Of a stretch of DNA of 64,000 nucleotides, positions 18,343 through 26,474 are shown in pieces (position 1 is the stretch's first letter; the number at the start of each line of letters is the position of its first letter). The translations under genes were made by a program, and so were the position numbers. The notes under the pieces were generated by a model. It searched no databases and was not told where the DNA came from. It saw nothing but the letters and a program-made list of their open reading frames with translations. This DNA comes from Pseudaminobacter sp047739745 (GTDB lineage: Bacteria; Pseudomonadota; Alphaproteobacteria; Rhizobiales; Rhizobiaceae). The stretch covers positions 398,846 through 462,845 of the forward strand of contig NZ_JBLLVA010000001.1 in assembly GCF_047739745.1 (NCBI RefSeq), given 5' to 3'.

Positions 18343-18422
18343 AGCCCATTTCTCCGATATGCATTTTTAATGCGGGCTGGCGTGGCGCTTGCTGGCATTT
18401 TGGTTGTGTGCGGAGTGATTTA

Positions 18423-18484
18423 AATCTTGACTCGTTTACTCCTGTATAGCACGACTAGTGAACATGATGATTTGAGTCAAGATT
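18423..18484. promoter_or_regulatory. Long inverted repeat in the hmuR/hemP divergent promoter
   Basis: AATCTTGACTC at 18423-18433 is repeated exactly in inverse form at 18474-18484 (GAGTCAAGATT). Each arm contains a TTGACT hexamer like a -35 box, one for each direction, so two facing promoters may overlap across the 40 bases between the arms. No convincing -10 match at the standard spacing was found. The symmetry suggests a dimeric regulator site or co-regulated divergent promoters. Confidence 0.55.
18465..18479. promoter_or_regulatory. Candidate iron-responsive operator (IRO, RirA box)
   Basis: TGA, nine bases, TCA: the core pattern described for RirA-controlled IRO motifs in rhizobia. It overlaps the right arm of the inverted repeat between hmuR and hemP, in the promoter region expected to be iron-repressed. 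The pattern is loose, so a chance match is possible, but rirA is present at the end of the locus. Confidence 0.4.
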
Positions 18485-18550
18485 GTTTCCGCGGGCGCCG
18501 GATGGACCGGTAACGGTGGAGCCAGTCGGCAGCGATGAGGCCGAAAGACC

Positions 18551-18760
18551 ATGAACAGCCACACTCACCGGGATTTTCGAGTCCGTGCCGCAAGGCCGTT
18601 GAACGCGGTTGAAAAGCCTTATGAAGCCGCACGCCTTTCGGTGCGCACCGTCTCCAGCACGTCGCTGTTTGCCGGCGGCCGCGAAATTGCGATCGATCAC
18701 GGCGGCGCCCTTTACCGTTTGAAGATCACTCGCCAGGGCAAGCTCATCCTCAACAAGTAG
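18551..18760 (+). CDS. hmuP: Hemin uptake protein HemP/HmuP
   Basis: 69 residues. The C-terminal half has the HemP signature: S-S-T-S-L-F, a central I-x-H-G-G-x-x-Y-x-L, and a C-terminal T-R-Q-G-K-L-I-L-N-K. In Bradyrhizobium and Sinorhizobium HmuP is needed for expression of the heme receptor gene, acting with Irr as a co-activator at the receptor promoter. It lies divergent from hmuR and 11 bases before hmuS, exactly as in other rhizobia. Confidence 0.9.
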   Translation: MNSHTHRDFRVRAARPLNAVEKPYEAARLSVRTVSSTSLFAGGREIAIDHGGALYRLKITRQGKLILNK

Positions 18761-18771
18761 GAATTGGTTAC

Positions 18772-19833
18772 ATGGACGCTCGCGTTAAACCCGCGCCGCA
18801 TGAAATACGTCTGGCGCGCTCGGACAATCCGAAGATGCGGGAGCGGGACCTCGCGGCCCAACTCGGCATTTCGGAAGCCGAGTTCGTCGCGGCGCATTGT
18901 GGGGAAGGCATCGTGCGCATCGAACCCCGCGTCAACGACGTGCTGAAGGGGTTGGAAGCGGTCGGCGAGGTGATGGCGCTTACCCGCAACGAAAGCGCCG
19001 TCCACGAGAAGATCGGCGTTTATGACAAGGTCGTGACCGCCGACGCAAATGCCATGGCGCTTGGCGAAAATATCGACCTGCGCATTTTTCCGAAGGTGTG
19101 GGCGCATGGCTTTGCCGTCGAAAAGCGCGATGGCGGTGACATTCGCCGTAGCCTGCAATTCTTCGACAGGGCAGGCGAGGCGGTCCACAAGGTACATTTG
19201 CGGCCGTCGTCGAATCTCTACGCCTATCAGAATCTCGTTTCGAGCCTAGTATCGGTCGATCAGAGCCAGCGCGTCGAGCTCTACGATGGCGATTTGCCGG
19301 AGGAGCCAAAGGCGCCGGCCGACGCAGCCGTTACGCCCGAACTCCAGGAACGCTGGAGCAGGCTGACCGACGTGCACCAGTTCTTCGGCATGCTGCGCAA
19401 GCTTGGGCTGTCGCGTCTGGAGGCGGTGCGCATGGTTGGCCCGGACTACGCCTGGCTGGTCGACAATGACGCTATCGTTACCATGCTGCATCAGGCCGCC
19501 AAAAGCGCATTGCCGATCATGTGCTTCGTCGGCAATCGCGGCTGCATCCAGATCCACTCCGGCCCGGTGCAGAACATCAAGCCGATGGGGCCGTGGATCA
19601 ATGTGATGGACGAGACGTTTCATCTGCATCTCAGGACCGATCACATCCGCGAATTGTGGGCGGTGCGCAAGCCAACCAAGGACGGTCACGTCACCTCGCT
19701 GGAGGCTTATGGTGCCGACGGCGAGCTGATCATCCAGTTCTTCGGCAAGCGCCATGAAGGGCAGGGCGAGCGCGAGGACTGGCGCCAGCTTGCAGAGGAC
19801 TTGCCGCGCCTGTCGCTGCCGGTAATGTCGTAA
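18772..19833 (+). CDS. hmuS: Cytoplasmic heme-handling protein HmuS
   Basis: 353-residue HemS/HmuS/ChuX-family protein made of two similar halves. Typical blocks are V-H-K-V-H-L near residue 140 and V-H-Q-F-F-G-M-L at the second repeat, then C-F-V-G-N-R-G-C-I-Q-I-H-S-G-P-V. Family members accept heme from the ABC importer and traffic or degrade it. An IsdG-type oxygenase (hmuQ) is also encoded here, so HmuS may act mainly as a carrier (inference). Followed after 9 bases by hmuT. Confidence 0.92.
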   Translation: MDARVKPAPHEIRLARSDNPKMRERDLAAQLGISEAEFVAAHCGEGIVRIEPRVNDVLKGLEAVGEVMALTRNESAVHEKIGVYDKVVTADANAMALGENIDLRIFPKVWAHGFAVEKRDGGDIRRSLQFFDRAGEAVHKVHLRPSSNLYAYQNLVSSLVSVDQSQRVELYDGDLPEEPKAPADAAVTPELQERWSRLTDVHQFFGMLRKLGLSRLEAVRMVGPDYAWLVDNDAIVTMLHQAAKSALPIMCFVGNRGCIQIHSGPVQNIKPMGPWINVMDETFHLHLRTDHIRELWAVRKPTKDGHVTSLEAYGADGELIIQFFGKRHEGQGEREDWRQLAEDLPRLSLPVMS

Positions 19834-19842
19834 GGACGGCTC

Positions 19843-20745
19843 ATGGCTCTTTTCGCTCGTTTCGCCAGCGGCACCTGCGCTGCCTTCATCGCCGGCATCG
19901 TCGTGCTGGGCGGCGTCTCGCAATCCACGGCCGCGGAGGGTCAAGTTACCTTTTCCGATCCCTCCCGTGTCGCCTCCATCGGCGGATCGATCACCGAAAT
20001 CGTCTATGCGCTCGGTGAGGAGGCGCGGCTGGTTGCTCGCGATTCGACCAGCACCTATCCGGAAGCCGCACGCAAGCTTCCCGATGTCGGCTATATGCGG
20101 GCGCTGTCGCCCGAAGGCGTCCTGTCGGTCAATCCGAGCGGCATACTGGCGCTGCAGGGCAGCGGCCCGAAGGAAGCAGTCGACGTGCTGAAGAAGGCTT
20201 CCGTCCCTTACATCGAGGTGCCGGAAGCCTTCGACGGGGCTGGCATTCTGGAAAAGATACGCATCGTCGGCGAGGCGCTCGGCGCCCAGGACAAGGCGGC
20301 AAAACTCTCGGACGCGGTGAAGAACGACATCGAAGCCGCCAGGAAGTTCACCGCCGAAATAGAAGAGCGCAAGCGCGTCCTGTTCATTCTCAGCGTGCAG
20401 GACGGAAAGATCCTCGCATCAGGCAGCGGCACTGCGGCCGACGGGATCATCAGGCTCGCCGGTGCCGTCAACGCGGTCGAAGGCATATCCGGCTACAAGC
20501 AGCTTACCGATGAGGCGGTGCTTACGGCGCGGCCGGACGTGGTCCTGATGATGGATCGCGGCGGTGATCATGCCGCGGCCGATGCGGAACTGTTCACCCA
20601 TCCGGCCCTTGCCTCGACGCCGGCGGGCCAGGCGAACAAGCTCGTTCGCATGGATGCCGGCTATCTGTTGGGGTTTGGGCCGCGTACGGCAGGCGCAGTT
20701 CATGATCTTGCGAAGGCGCTCTACGGCGAGCAGATCAAGGACTGA
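19843..20745 (+). CDS. hmuT: Heme ABC transporter periplasmic binding protein HmuT
   Basis: 300 residues with a signal peptide (hydrophobic residues about 7-24, cleavage near S-T-A-A). Class III cluster-A-2 binding-protein fold with V-A-S-I-G-G-S-I-T-E-I-V-Y-A-L-G at the start of the mature protein, a family hallmark, and D-V-G-Y-M-R in the first lobe. It carries heme from HmuR to the HmuUV importer. Second of the four tightly spaced genes hmuSTUV. Confidence 0.92.
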   Translation: MALFARFASGTCAAFIAGIVVLGGVSQSTAAEGQVTFSDPSRVASIGGSITEIVYALGEEARLVARDSTSTYPEAARKLPDVGYMRALSPEGVLSVNPSGILALQGSGPKEAVDVLKKASVPYIEVPEAFDGAGILEKIRIVGEALGAQDKAAKLSDAVKNDIEAARKFTAEIEERKRVLFILSVQDGKILASGSGTAADGIIRLAGAVNAVEGISGYKQLTDEAVLTARPDVVLMMDRGGDHAAADAELFTHPALASTPAGQANKLVRMDAGYLLGFGPRTAGAVHDLAKALYGEQIKD

Positions 20746-20758
20746 TCGGAATTTGAGC

Positions 20759-21859
20759 ATGGCGGATAGTGTGGTCGGCCGATCCGGCATCATGCACAGG
20801 CGCGCACGTGAAGGAGACCGTGAAGGGCGCGCGAAGCTGGCGATCGCGCTTCTTGCGTTCGTGCTTGCGGCAACGATGCTGTTCAGCCTTACTGCCGGGG
20901 CCTCCGACGCGTCGGCCTTCGACGTCCTCCGCGATTGGCTGTTCTCCTCGCAATCGGACGATGTGCTATCGGCGCGAGACCGCGTCATCGTCTACGACAT
21001 ACGTCTGCCGCGCGTGTTGCTCGGCGTGCTGATCGGTAGCGCGCTCGCGGTGTCCGGCGCTGTCATGCAAGGTTTGTTTCGCAACCCGCTTGCCGATCCG
21101 GGAATCGTCGGCGTTTCGGCCGGTGCGAGCCTCGGTGCAGTGTCGGTGATCGTGCTTGGCGGCAGCATATTGGCGCCGCTCACCGCAGTTCTCGGCAGTT
21201 TTGCACTGCCCTTTGCCGCTTTTGGCGGCGGTCTGGCGACAACGCTGGTGCTTTACCGGATCTCGACGCGGCAAGGCCGCACTTCGGTCGCCACCATGCT
21301 GCTTGCCGGCATCGCGCTTGGCGCGATGGCGCTGGCGTTCACGGGCATGCTGATCTTCATGGCCGATGACCGGCAGTTGCGCGATCTGACCTTCTGGGGA
21401 CTCGGTTCGCTTGCCGGGGCCACATGGACGAAGATCGGTGCGGTAGCGCCGATCATCGTGCTCGCCTTGTCGGCAGCACCGTTCCTGGCGCGCGGGCTCA
21501 ACGCCCTCGCGCTTGGCGAGGCGACCGCGAGCCATCTCGGCGTTCCGGTACAGATGCTCAAATATGTGGCGATCGTGGCGGTCGCGGCAGCCACCGGCGC
21601 TTCCGTGGCGGTGAGCGGCGGCATCGGTTTCGTCGGCATAGTCGTGCCGCATCTGCTTCGCCTGCTGATCGGACCGGACAATCGATACCTGCTGCCAGCT
21701 TCGGCACTGCTTGGCGCTTCGTTGCTGCTGCTGGCCGACGCCGTCAGCCGCACCATTGTCGCGCCGGCGGAATTGCCGATCGGCATCATCACCGCCGCCG
21801 TCGGCGGGCCGTTCTTTCTCTGGATATTGCTGCGCAAGCGCGGAATCCTCGATCTCTAG
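20759..21859 (+). CDS. hmuU: Heme ABC transporter permease HmuU
   Basis: 366-residue BtuC/FecCD-type permease with about ten membrane segments. Conserved blocks are R-L-P-R-V-L-L-G-V-L-I-G, Q-G-L-F-R-N-P-L-A-D-P, G-V-S-A-G-A-S-L-G and, near the end, G-F-V-G-I-V-V-P-H-L-L-R. The start ATG at 20759 comes 13 bases after hmuT; the open frame reaches further upstream but only into hmuT sequence. It forms the inner-membrane heme channel with HmuV. Confidence 0.93.
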   Translation: MADSVVGRSGIMHRRAREGDREGRAKLAIALLAFVLAATMLFSLTAGASDASAFDVLRDWLFSSQSDDVLSARDRVIVYDIRLPRVLLGVLIGSALAVSGAVMQGLFRNPLADPGIVGVSAGASLGAVSVIVLGGSILAPLTAVLGSFALPFAAFGGGLATTLVLYRISTRQGRTSVATMLLAGIALGAMALAFTGMLIFMADDRQLRDLTFWGLGSLAGATWTKIGAVAPIIVLALSAAPFLARGLNALALGEATASHLGVPVQMLKYVAIVAVAAATGASVAVSGGIGFVGIVVPHLLRLLIGPDNRYLLPASALLGASLLLLADAVSRTIVAPAELPIGIITAAVGGPFFLWILLRKRGILDL

Positions 21860-21868
21860 GACCAGTCC

Positions 21869-22660
21869 ATGCTCGAAGCCCGCGACGTATCCGTTTCGAT
21901 CGGCGCCAAGCGCATCATCTCGAACATCAGTTTCGAAGTACGCGCCGGCGAGGTCGCGTCCATCGTCGGCCCGAACGGATCGGGCAAGACGACGTTCCTC
22001 AAGGCGCTGACGGGCGAATTGCCCTATACCGGCGCGATAACCATGAACAACCGGCTGATCGCAGCCTTGAAGCCGTGGGAAGCGGCGGCCATGCGGGCCG
22101 TTCTGCCGCAGGCGACGGCGCTGTCGTTTCCATTCACGGTGCGCGAAATCGTCAAGCTCGGGCTGATGGGTGGGCGCTCCGGCGCGCTGCCGGGGGAAGA
22201 GGACCGGCTTCCGGAACGGGCATTGGCGCGGGTCGATCTGGAGGGCTTTGCCGGGCGCCTATACCAGGAGCTCTCCGGCGGCGAACAGCAGCGCGTGCAA
22301 CTCGCCCGCGTGCTTTGCCAGGTATGGGCGCCGGTTCTCGACGGCAAGCCGCGCTATCTGTTTCTCGATGAGCCCGTATCGAGCCTCGATATCAGGCATC
22401 AGCTCATCATCATGAACATCGCGCGCGATTTTGCCAGGCGAGGCGGTGGGGTGGTGGCGATCCTGCATGACCTCAATCTGACCGCCATGTTTTCAGATCG
22501 CGTTTTCGTCATGCACCGGGGAAGTCTGGCCGCCGCCGGCTCGCCCCAGGATGTTCTGAACGATGAGCTGATTTCGAACGTCTTCGAATGCCGGCTGAAA
22601 GTCGGCACGGCTCCCGCTGGCAACGTGCCATTCGTGCTTCCGCAATCGGCTGAAATTTAG
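21869..22660 (+). CDS. hmuV: Heme ABC transporter ATP-binding protein HmuV
   Basis: 263-residue ABC ATPase. Walker A G34-P-N-G-S-G-K-T41, signature L-S-G-G-E-Q-Q-R at 134-141, Walker B F-L-D-E-P and H-loop L-H-D are all present. It powers heme import by HmuU. Nine bases follow hmuU, and the gene ends 16 bases from the convergent rirA stop. Confidence 0.94.
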   Translation: MLEARDVSVSIGAKRIISNISFEVRAGEVASIVGPNGSGKTTFLKALTGELPYTGAITMNNRLIAALKPWEAAAMRAVLPQATALSFPFTVREIVKLGLMGGRSGALPGEEDRLPERALARVDLEGFAGRLYQELSGGEQQRVQLARVLCQVWAPVLDGKPRYLFLDEPVSSLDIRHQLIIMNIARDFARRGGGVVAILHDLNLTAMFSDRVFVMHRGSLAAAGSPQDVLNDELISNVFECRLKVGTAPAGNVPFVLPQSAEI

Positions 22661-22676
22661 AGGGCGGGTTCTTCCC

Positions 22677-23141
22677 TCAGGCTGCCGGCGCGTGGCGCTC
22701 TTCCAAGAGGTCGATGCCGAGCAGCGCACGCACGGTAGGCTTCGCCCTTACCAGGTCGGCGATGGTGTGCCGCGCCAGTGACTCGAAGAAGGCGTTGAGC
22801 GCCTCGCGCAACGCTGAGTTCAGCGCGCAGCTATCGATCAACGGGCAGTCGGCGGCGTCGTTTTCGAAGCACTCGGCCATGGCGAAGCTTTCCTCCGTCA
22901 CCCGCACGACATCGAACAGCGTGATCTTATCCGCCGGGCGGCCAAGCCTGACGCCACCATTGCGGCCGCGCACCGTTTCCACCAGGCCGCTTTGCACCAG
23001 CGGCTGGAGGATCTTGAACAGGAACAATTCGGAAACCGAATAGGCGTTAGCGATTTCCGGAATCCGGCTAAGCTGCTCTTCGTTGACGGCGCAATACATC
23101 AGGATGCGCATGGCATAGTTGGTTTGTCGCGTAAGACGCAT
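22677..23141 (-). CDS. rirA: Rrf2-family iron regulator RirA
   Basis: 154 residues with an N-terminal winged helix (M-R-L-T-R-Q-T-N-Y-A). Three cysteines are at positions 91, 99 and 105 when counted from the ATG at 23141, the numbers reported for the Fe-S-ligating cysteines of RirA in Rhizobium. A second ATG at 23147 is possible, but AAGGA is better placed for 23141. RirA represses iron-uptake genes when its Fe-S cluster is loaded, and is convergent with the heme operon here. A candidate Irr box lies upstream. Confidence 0.93.
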   Translation of the reverse strand: MRLTRQTNYAMRILMYCAVNEEQLSRIPEIANAYSVSELFLFKILQPLVQSGLVETVRGRNGGVRLGRPADKITLFDVVRVTEESFAMAECFENDAADCPLIDSCALNSALREALNAFFESLARHTIADLVRAKPTVRALLGIDLLEERHAPAA

Positions 23142-23227
23142 GATCATTCCTTAGCAAAGCATCGATCGGCCTTGCGGGCTAAGCAGTCCGCTACCGCATC
23201 GGAAGTCGCGCCGAATATGGCCTACAG

Positions 23228-23244
23228 TCTGGAATAATTCCAGA
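23228..23244. promoter_or_regulatory. Candidate Irr-binding ICE box upstream of rirA
   Basis: TCTGGAAT, one base, ATTCCAGA: a perfect 17-base palindrome 87 bases upstream of the rirA start. Its form (TxTxGAA, three bases, TTCxAxA) matches the iron control element recognised by Irr in rhizobia, and Irr control of rirA is known in related species. It could equally serve the divergent GNAT gene at 23397. Confidence 0.6.
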
Positions 23245-23396
23245 TATGAATCGCAATACCTACGTTTTTTGTCAACTTTCAACCGACAGGTGAGCCGACG
23301 GCTGGCCTCAAGAAGGTTGCAAACTTTGGTGCAGTGCACAATATAAGCCTTGTCCAGAGTCGTCGACTTGGGGGAGGAACCCACGAGGAACGCGAT

Positions 23397-23969
23397 ATGC
23401 ACCACAATGCATCCTGCCCGGTTCCCCTGACGGGAACCATTCGTCAACTGAGGCCCTCCGACCTGCCGCGTTTTCGCGAGCATCTGCTGAGGCTTGATGC
23501 CGCGAGCCGCCGGGACCGTTTCAACGGCTCTCTGAACGACAAGTTCATCGCCGCCTATGCCGACCGTTGTTTCGCCGATGGCGCGACCGTCATCGGCTAT
23601 GTCGACGGCGAAAAGGTGCTGGGCGCCGCTGAATTGCACGAACGCCCGGAACTGGCGGAGCCGACCGGGGAGATCGCCTTCAGCGTCGAATGTGAGCTTC
23701 AGAACCGCCGCATCGGCGGGCAGCTTTTTGCCAGGCTGATCGCAAATGCGCGCGGGCTCGGCTACACGAGGCTGCTCGTCACCACACATCCCCAGAACGA
23801 GGCAATGAAGGCGCTGGCGCGAAGGTTCAATGCCAGGCTGACATTCGAGGCCGGCGAGACCGTGGGCGTGATCGAGCTCGATCGCTCTCCATTCGCCGAA
23901 CATGGAGCAGTTGACCTTCATCGACCATTCGGGGTTTCGCCGGTAAGATACGGCCAGGCTGCCTTGTAA
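23397..23969 (+). CDS. GNAT-family N-acetyltransferase
   Basis: 190 residues. The GNAT fold is seen in I-R-Q-L-R-P-S-D-L (first strand) and the acetyl-CoA loop Q-N-R-R-I-G-G-Q-L-F, a relaxed version of Q/RxxGxG/A, followed by A-R-G-L-G-Y. The substrate is unknown. The ATG at 23397 has a GAGGAA site six to seven bases upstream; the frame is open further up but without a good start. Divergent from rirA with a 255-base spacer that holds only the Irr-like palindrome and otherwise unremarkable sequence. Confidence 0.75.
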   Translation: MHHNASCPVPLTGTIRQLRPSDLPRFREHLLRLDAASRRDRFNGSLNDKFIAAYADRCFADGATVIGYVDGEKVLGAAELHERPELAEPTGEIAFSVECELQNRRIGGQLFARLIANARGLGYTRLLVTTHPQNEAMKALARRFNARLTFEAGETVGVIELDRSPFAEHGAVDLHRPFGVSPVRYGQAAL

Positions 23970-24024
23970 TCCCGTCGGGCGGCGCGGATGTTGGATTGAC
24001 CGGCATCGTCAAACGGATCACTCC

Positions 24025-25308
24025 ATGCGTTCGACCGAAACACCGCCCGGCTTTCGCAACGATGTCGAAAAGCTTCAAGCTCTCAGGCGCACCAAATTTA
24101 TAGCCACTGGCGCGCTGTGTCTGTGCGTGGCGGTCTTTTTGGTTGCGAAAACCCTTGAATCACGCTGGCCGGCACTTGGGTTTGTCGCGGCCTTCGCTGA
24201 GGCGGCGACCATTGGCGGCCTGGCAGACTGGTATGCGGTCGTTGCCCTGTTCAAGCGACCGCTGGGCCTGCCCATACCGCATACGGCGATCATACCGGCG
24301 AACCAGAACCGCATCGCCGAAAACCTCGGTCGATTCATCGAAGTCAATTTCCTTGCGGCCGATCCGGTGCGCAAAAAGCTGAACGAGGTCGACTTTTCCG
24401 CGCTCGTTGCCGATTGGCTCGCCGACCCCGAACGCGCGGAAGGATTGTCGCGCTTCGTTGCGCGGCTTGTGCCTCAGACGCTGGCGGCAATCGACCAATC
24501 GGGCTTGCGGACCTTCGTCGCCGAGCGGCTGACGGAGCAGGTGCAAAAAGTGCAGGTGGCACCGCTTGCCGCCGAACTGCTGTCTGCCTTCACCGATGAT
24601 CGCCGGCACCAGAAACTGCTCGACGAGTTCACCAGGGTGATCGGAGGTTTTCTCTCCGATGAAGAGGCGCTCGAGGCAATGCGCGACAGGATTCGCAGCG
24701 AATTGCCGTCGCTGTTCAACCTGTTTCGAGCCGATGCCTACCTCTTGAAGAAGATCGTCGCTTCGGCGGCTGCGCTCCTTGAGGAGGTTCGTGCCGACCA
24801 GGACCATCCCGTGCGGCAGGAATTCGACCGCTTCGTGCAGAAATTCATCGAGGATTTGCGCCAGTCGAAAGCCTACGCACGGCGCGCCGAGAAGGTGAAG
24901 CGCGATTTTCTCGCGCGGACGGAACTGAAGTCTATGGCGCAGGACATGTGGCAGAGCCTGCGGCTTCTGATCGCGCAGGATGCGGTCGCTCCCGATTCGA
25001 AAATCCGTGCCCACCTTGCCGGCATGTTCGTCGAGGTCGGTCGTCAGCTCGCAAGCGACGAAAAAATCCGCGCGGATATGAATCAGGGCTTCGTGGTGGC
25101 GCTTTCGTCTTTCGTTGAAAGCCAGAAAAGCGGCGTTTCGGACTTTATCGCCGAGCAGGTAAAGGGCTGGGACCTTGCGCAACTGACCCGCCTGATCGAG
25201 CTGAATATCGGCCGCGACCTTCAATATATCCGCTTCAACGGCATGCTGATCGGGGGAATCGCCGGTCTGGTGCTTCACACCGTCGAGCGCACTTTGCTTG
25301 CGAATTGA
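24025..25308 (+). CDS. DUF445 family membrane protein (YjiN-like)
   Basis: 427 residues. Hydrophobic segments at about 27-45 and again at the extreme C-terminus (G-M-L-I-G-G-I-A-G-L-V-L) enclose a long helical, charged middle part. The block E-A-A-T-I-G-G-L-A-D-W-Y-A-V-V-A-L-F near residue 60 is the DUF445 signature. Function is not established in the family; members are inner-membrane anchored. Separated from the phasin gene by 57 bases. Confidence 0.8.
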   Translation: MRSTETPPGFRNDVEKLQALRRTKFIATGALCLCVAVFLVAKTLESRWPALGFVAAFAEAATIGGLADWYAVVALFKRPLGLPIPHTAIIPANQNRIAENLGRFIEVNFLAADPVRKKLNEVDFSALVADWLADPERAEGLSRFVARLVPQTLAAIDQSGLRTFVAERLTEQVQKVQVAPLAAELLSAFTDDRRHQKLLDEFTRVIGGFLSDEEALEAMRDRIRSELPSLFNLFRADAYLLKKIVASAAALLEEVRADQDHPVRQEFDRFVQKFIEDLRQSKAYARRAEKVKRDFLARTELKSMAQDMWQSLRLLIAQDAVAPDSKIRAHLAGMFVEVGRQLASDEKIRADMNQGFVVALSSFVESQKSGVSDFIAEQVKGWDLAQLTRLIELNIGRDLQYIRFNGMLIGGIAGLVLHTVERTLLAN

Positions 25309-25365
25309 CCGCGCCGGCTATTGGCCTATTCTTGGAGGACGTTGCTCGTCGGTGAGGAGGAAACC

Positions 25366-25797
25366 ATGGCCAAACAGCCAGAGTCAGACAGTTTTCTCGA
25401 CATGTTCAGCAAATTCGGCCAGGACCTGAAAATGCCGCGCATGGATGTCGAGGCGATCCTCGCCCATCATCGTAAGAACCTGGAAGCATTGCAGAAATCC
25501 TTTTCCGCATCGGCTTCCGGGGCGTCTGCGGTCATGGCCCGGCAGCGCGCGGCACTGCAGGAGACATTGCACGATATGGCGGAGATGGCGCAAAGCTACC
25601 GCGCCGCGAACGCGCCGAGAGAGATGATGACCAGGCAGGCTGATTTTGCTCACCGCATGTTTGAGGCGGCGGTGAGAAATGCCAGCGAGGTCTCGGCCAT
25701 CGTCAGCAAGTCGGGAAATGAGTCCATCGACATACTGCGCCAGCGAATTCGTGAGTCGATGGAGGAAATCCGGCGCGGCTATGAGGACAGGAAGTAG
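25366..25797 (+). CDS. Phasin family protein
   Basis: 143 residues, rich in Ala, Gln and Met, predicted largely helical with a phasin-like amphipathic core (about 45-130). Phasins coat polyhydroxyalkanoate granules. The ATG at 25366 follows a strong GAGGAGG site. The next gene encodes a MaoC-type hydratase 37 bases later, a pairing that fits supply of (R)-3-hydroxyacyl-CoA for polyester synthesis. Family call is moderately sure since phasins are low in sequence conservation. Confidence 0.68.
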   Translation: MAKQPESDSFLDMFSKFGQDLKMPRMDVEAILAHHRKNLEALQKSFSASASGASAVMARQRAALQETLHDMAEMAQSYRAANAPREMMTRQADFAHRMFEAAVRNASEVSAIVSKSGNESIDILRQRIRESMEEIRRGYEDRK

Positions 25798-25834
25798 CGC
25801 GCTCCGGTTTCCTGCGTGTGCGGGGGATGTGACG

Positions 25835-26377
25835 ATGACCGATACGGATGCAGCCGGCTCGCCACAGCCGTTCGCCGGCGCTGAGAACGCGGAGTCAGCC
25901 AAACCACCCCTGACATTTGCCGCGATGAAGGAAATGGCGGGGCAGGAACTCGGCGTTTCGCATTGGGTCACGGTCGGCCAGGACCGGATCGACAGTTTCG
26001 CCGATTGCACCGGCGACCATCAGTGGATTCATGTCGACCCGACTCGGGCTCGTCGCGAAAGCCCGTTCCGTACCACCATCGCGCATGGTTATCTGACGCT
26101 GTCGATCATCGGTGCGCTCGGCCAGGAGATAGGCGCCCTGCCGGAAAACACGCAGGCCGCCTTCAACTATGGGCTGGACAGCGTGCGCTTCGTCTCGCCC
26201 GTCCGGGCTGGTGCGCGCATTCGTCTACGCGTCACGATGATGTGGATGGAAGACAGGGGACCGGGCCAATATCTGATGAAGGCCAGCAACGTCGTGGAAA
26301 TCGAAGGCGAGGAGCGACCGGCGCTCGTCGCCGAGACGCTGGTGATGCTCTACGAGCGGCGCAAGAAAAAAGCCTGA
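25835..26377 (+). CDS. MaoC-like (R)-specific enoyl-CoA hydratase
   Basis: 180 residues with a single hotdog MaoC domain. The catalytic dyad block is F-A-D-C-T-G-D-H-Q-W-I-H, with Asp and His spaced as in PhaJ, followed by T-I-A-H-G-Y-L-T-L-S, a family hallmark. It hydrates trans-2-enoyl-CoA to (R)-3-hydroxyacyl-CoA. The first 27 residues are a variable, probably disordered, leader. The start is the ATG at 25835 after GGGGGATG. It is in line with the phasin gene. Confidence 0.82.
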   Translation: MTDTDAAGSPQPFAGAENAESAKPPLTFAAMKEMAGQELGVSHWVTVGQDRIDSFADCTGDHQWIHVDPTRARRESPFRTTIAHGYLTLSIIGALGQEIGALPENTQAAFNYGLDSVRFVSPVRAGARIRLRVTMMWMEDRGPGQYLMKASNVVEIEGEERPALVAETLVMLYERRKKKA

Positions 26378-26474
26378 TCACTTGCGAGTGTGGTGGATTT
26401 GAAGTTCTTGTCACCTGCATGGCATCCGCGTTCAGGAACGTCAAAATCCGTAAACCCACACTAGCCTGATCCGC

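Noticed and set aside
23151..23921. A 256-codon frame on the minus strand
   Set aside because: It covers the GNAT gene in antisense and the rirA promoter; composition is not protein-like.
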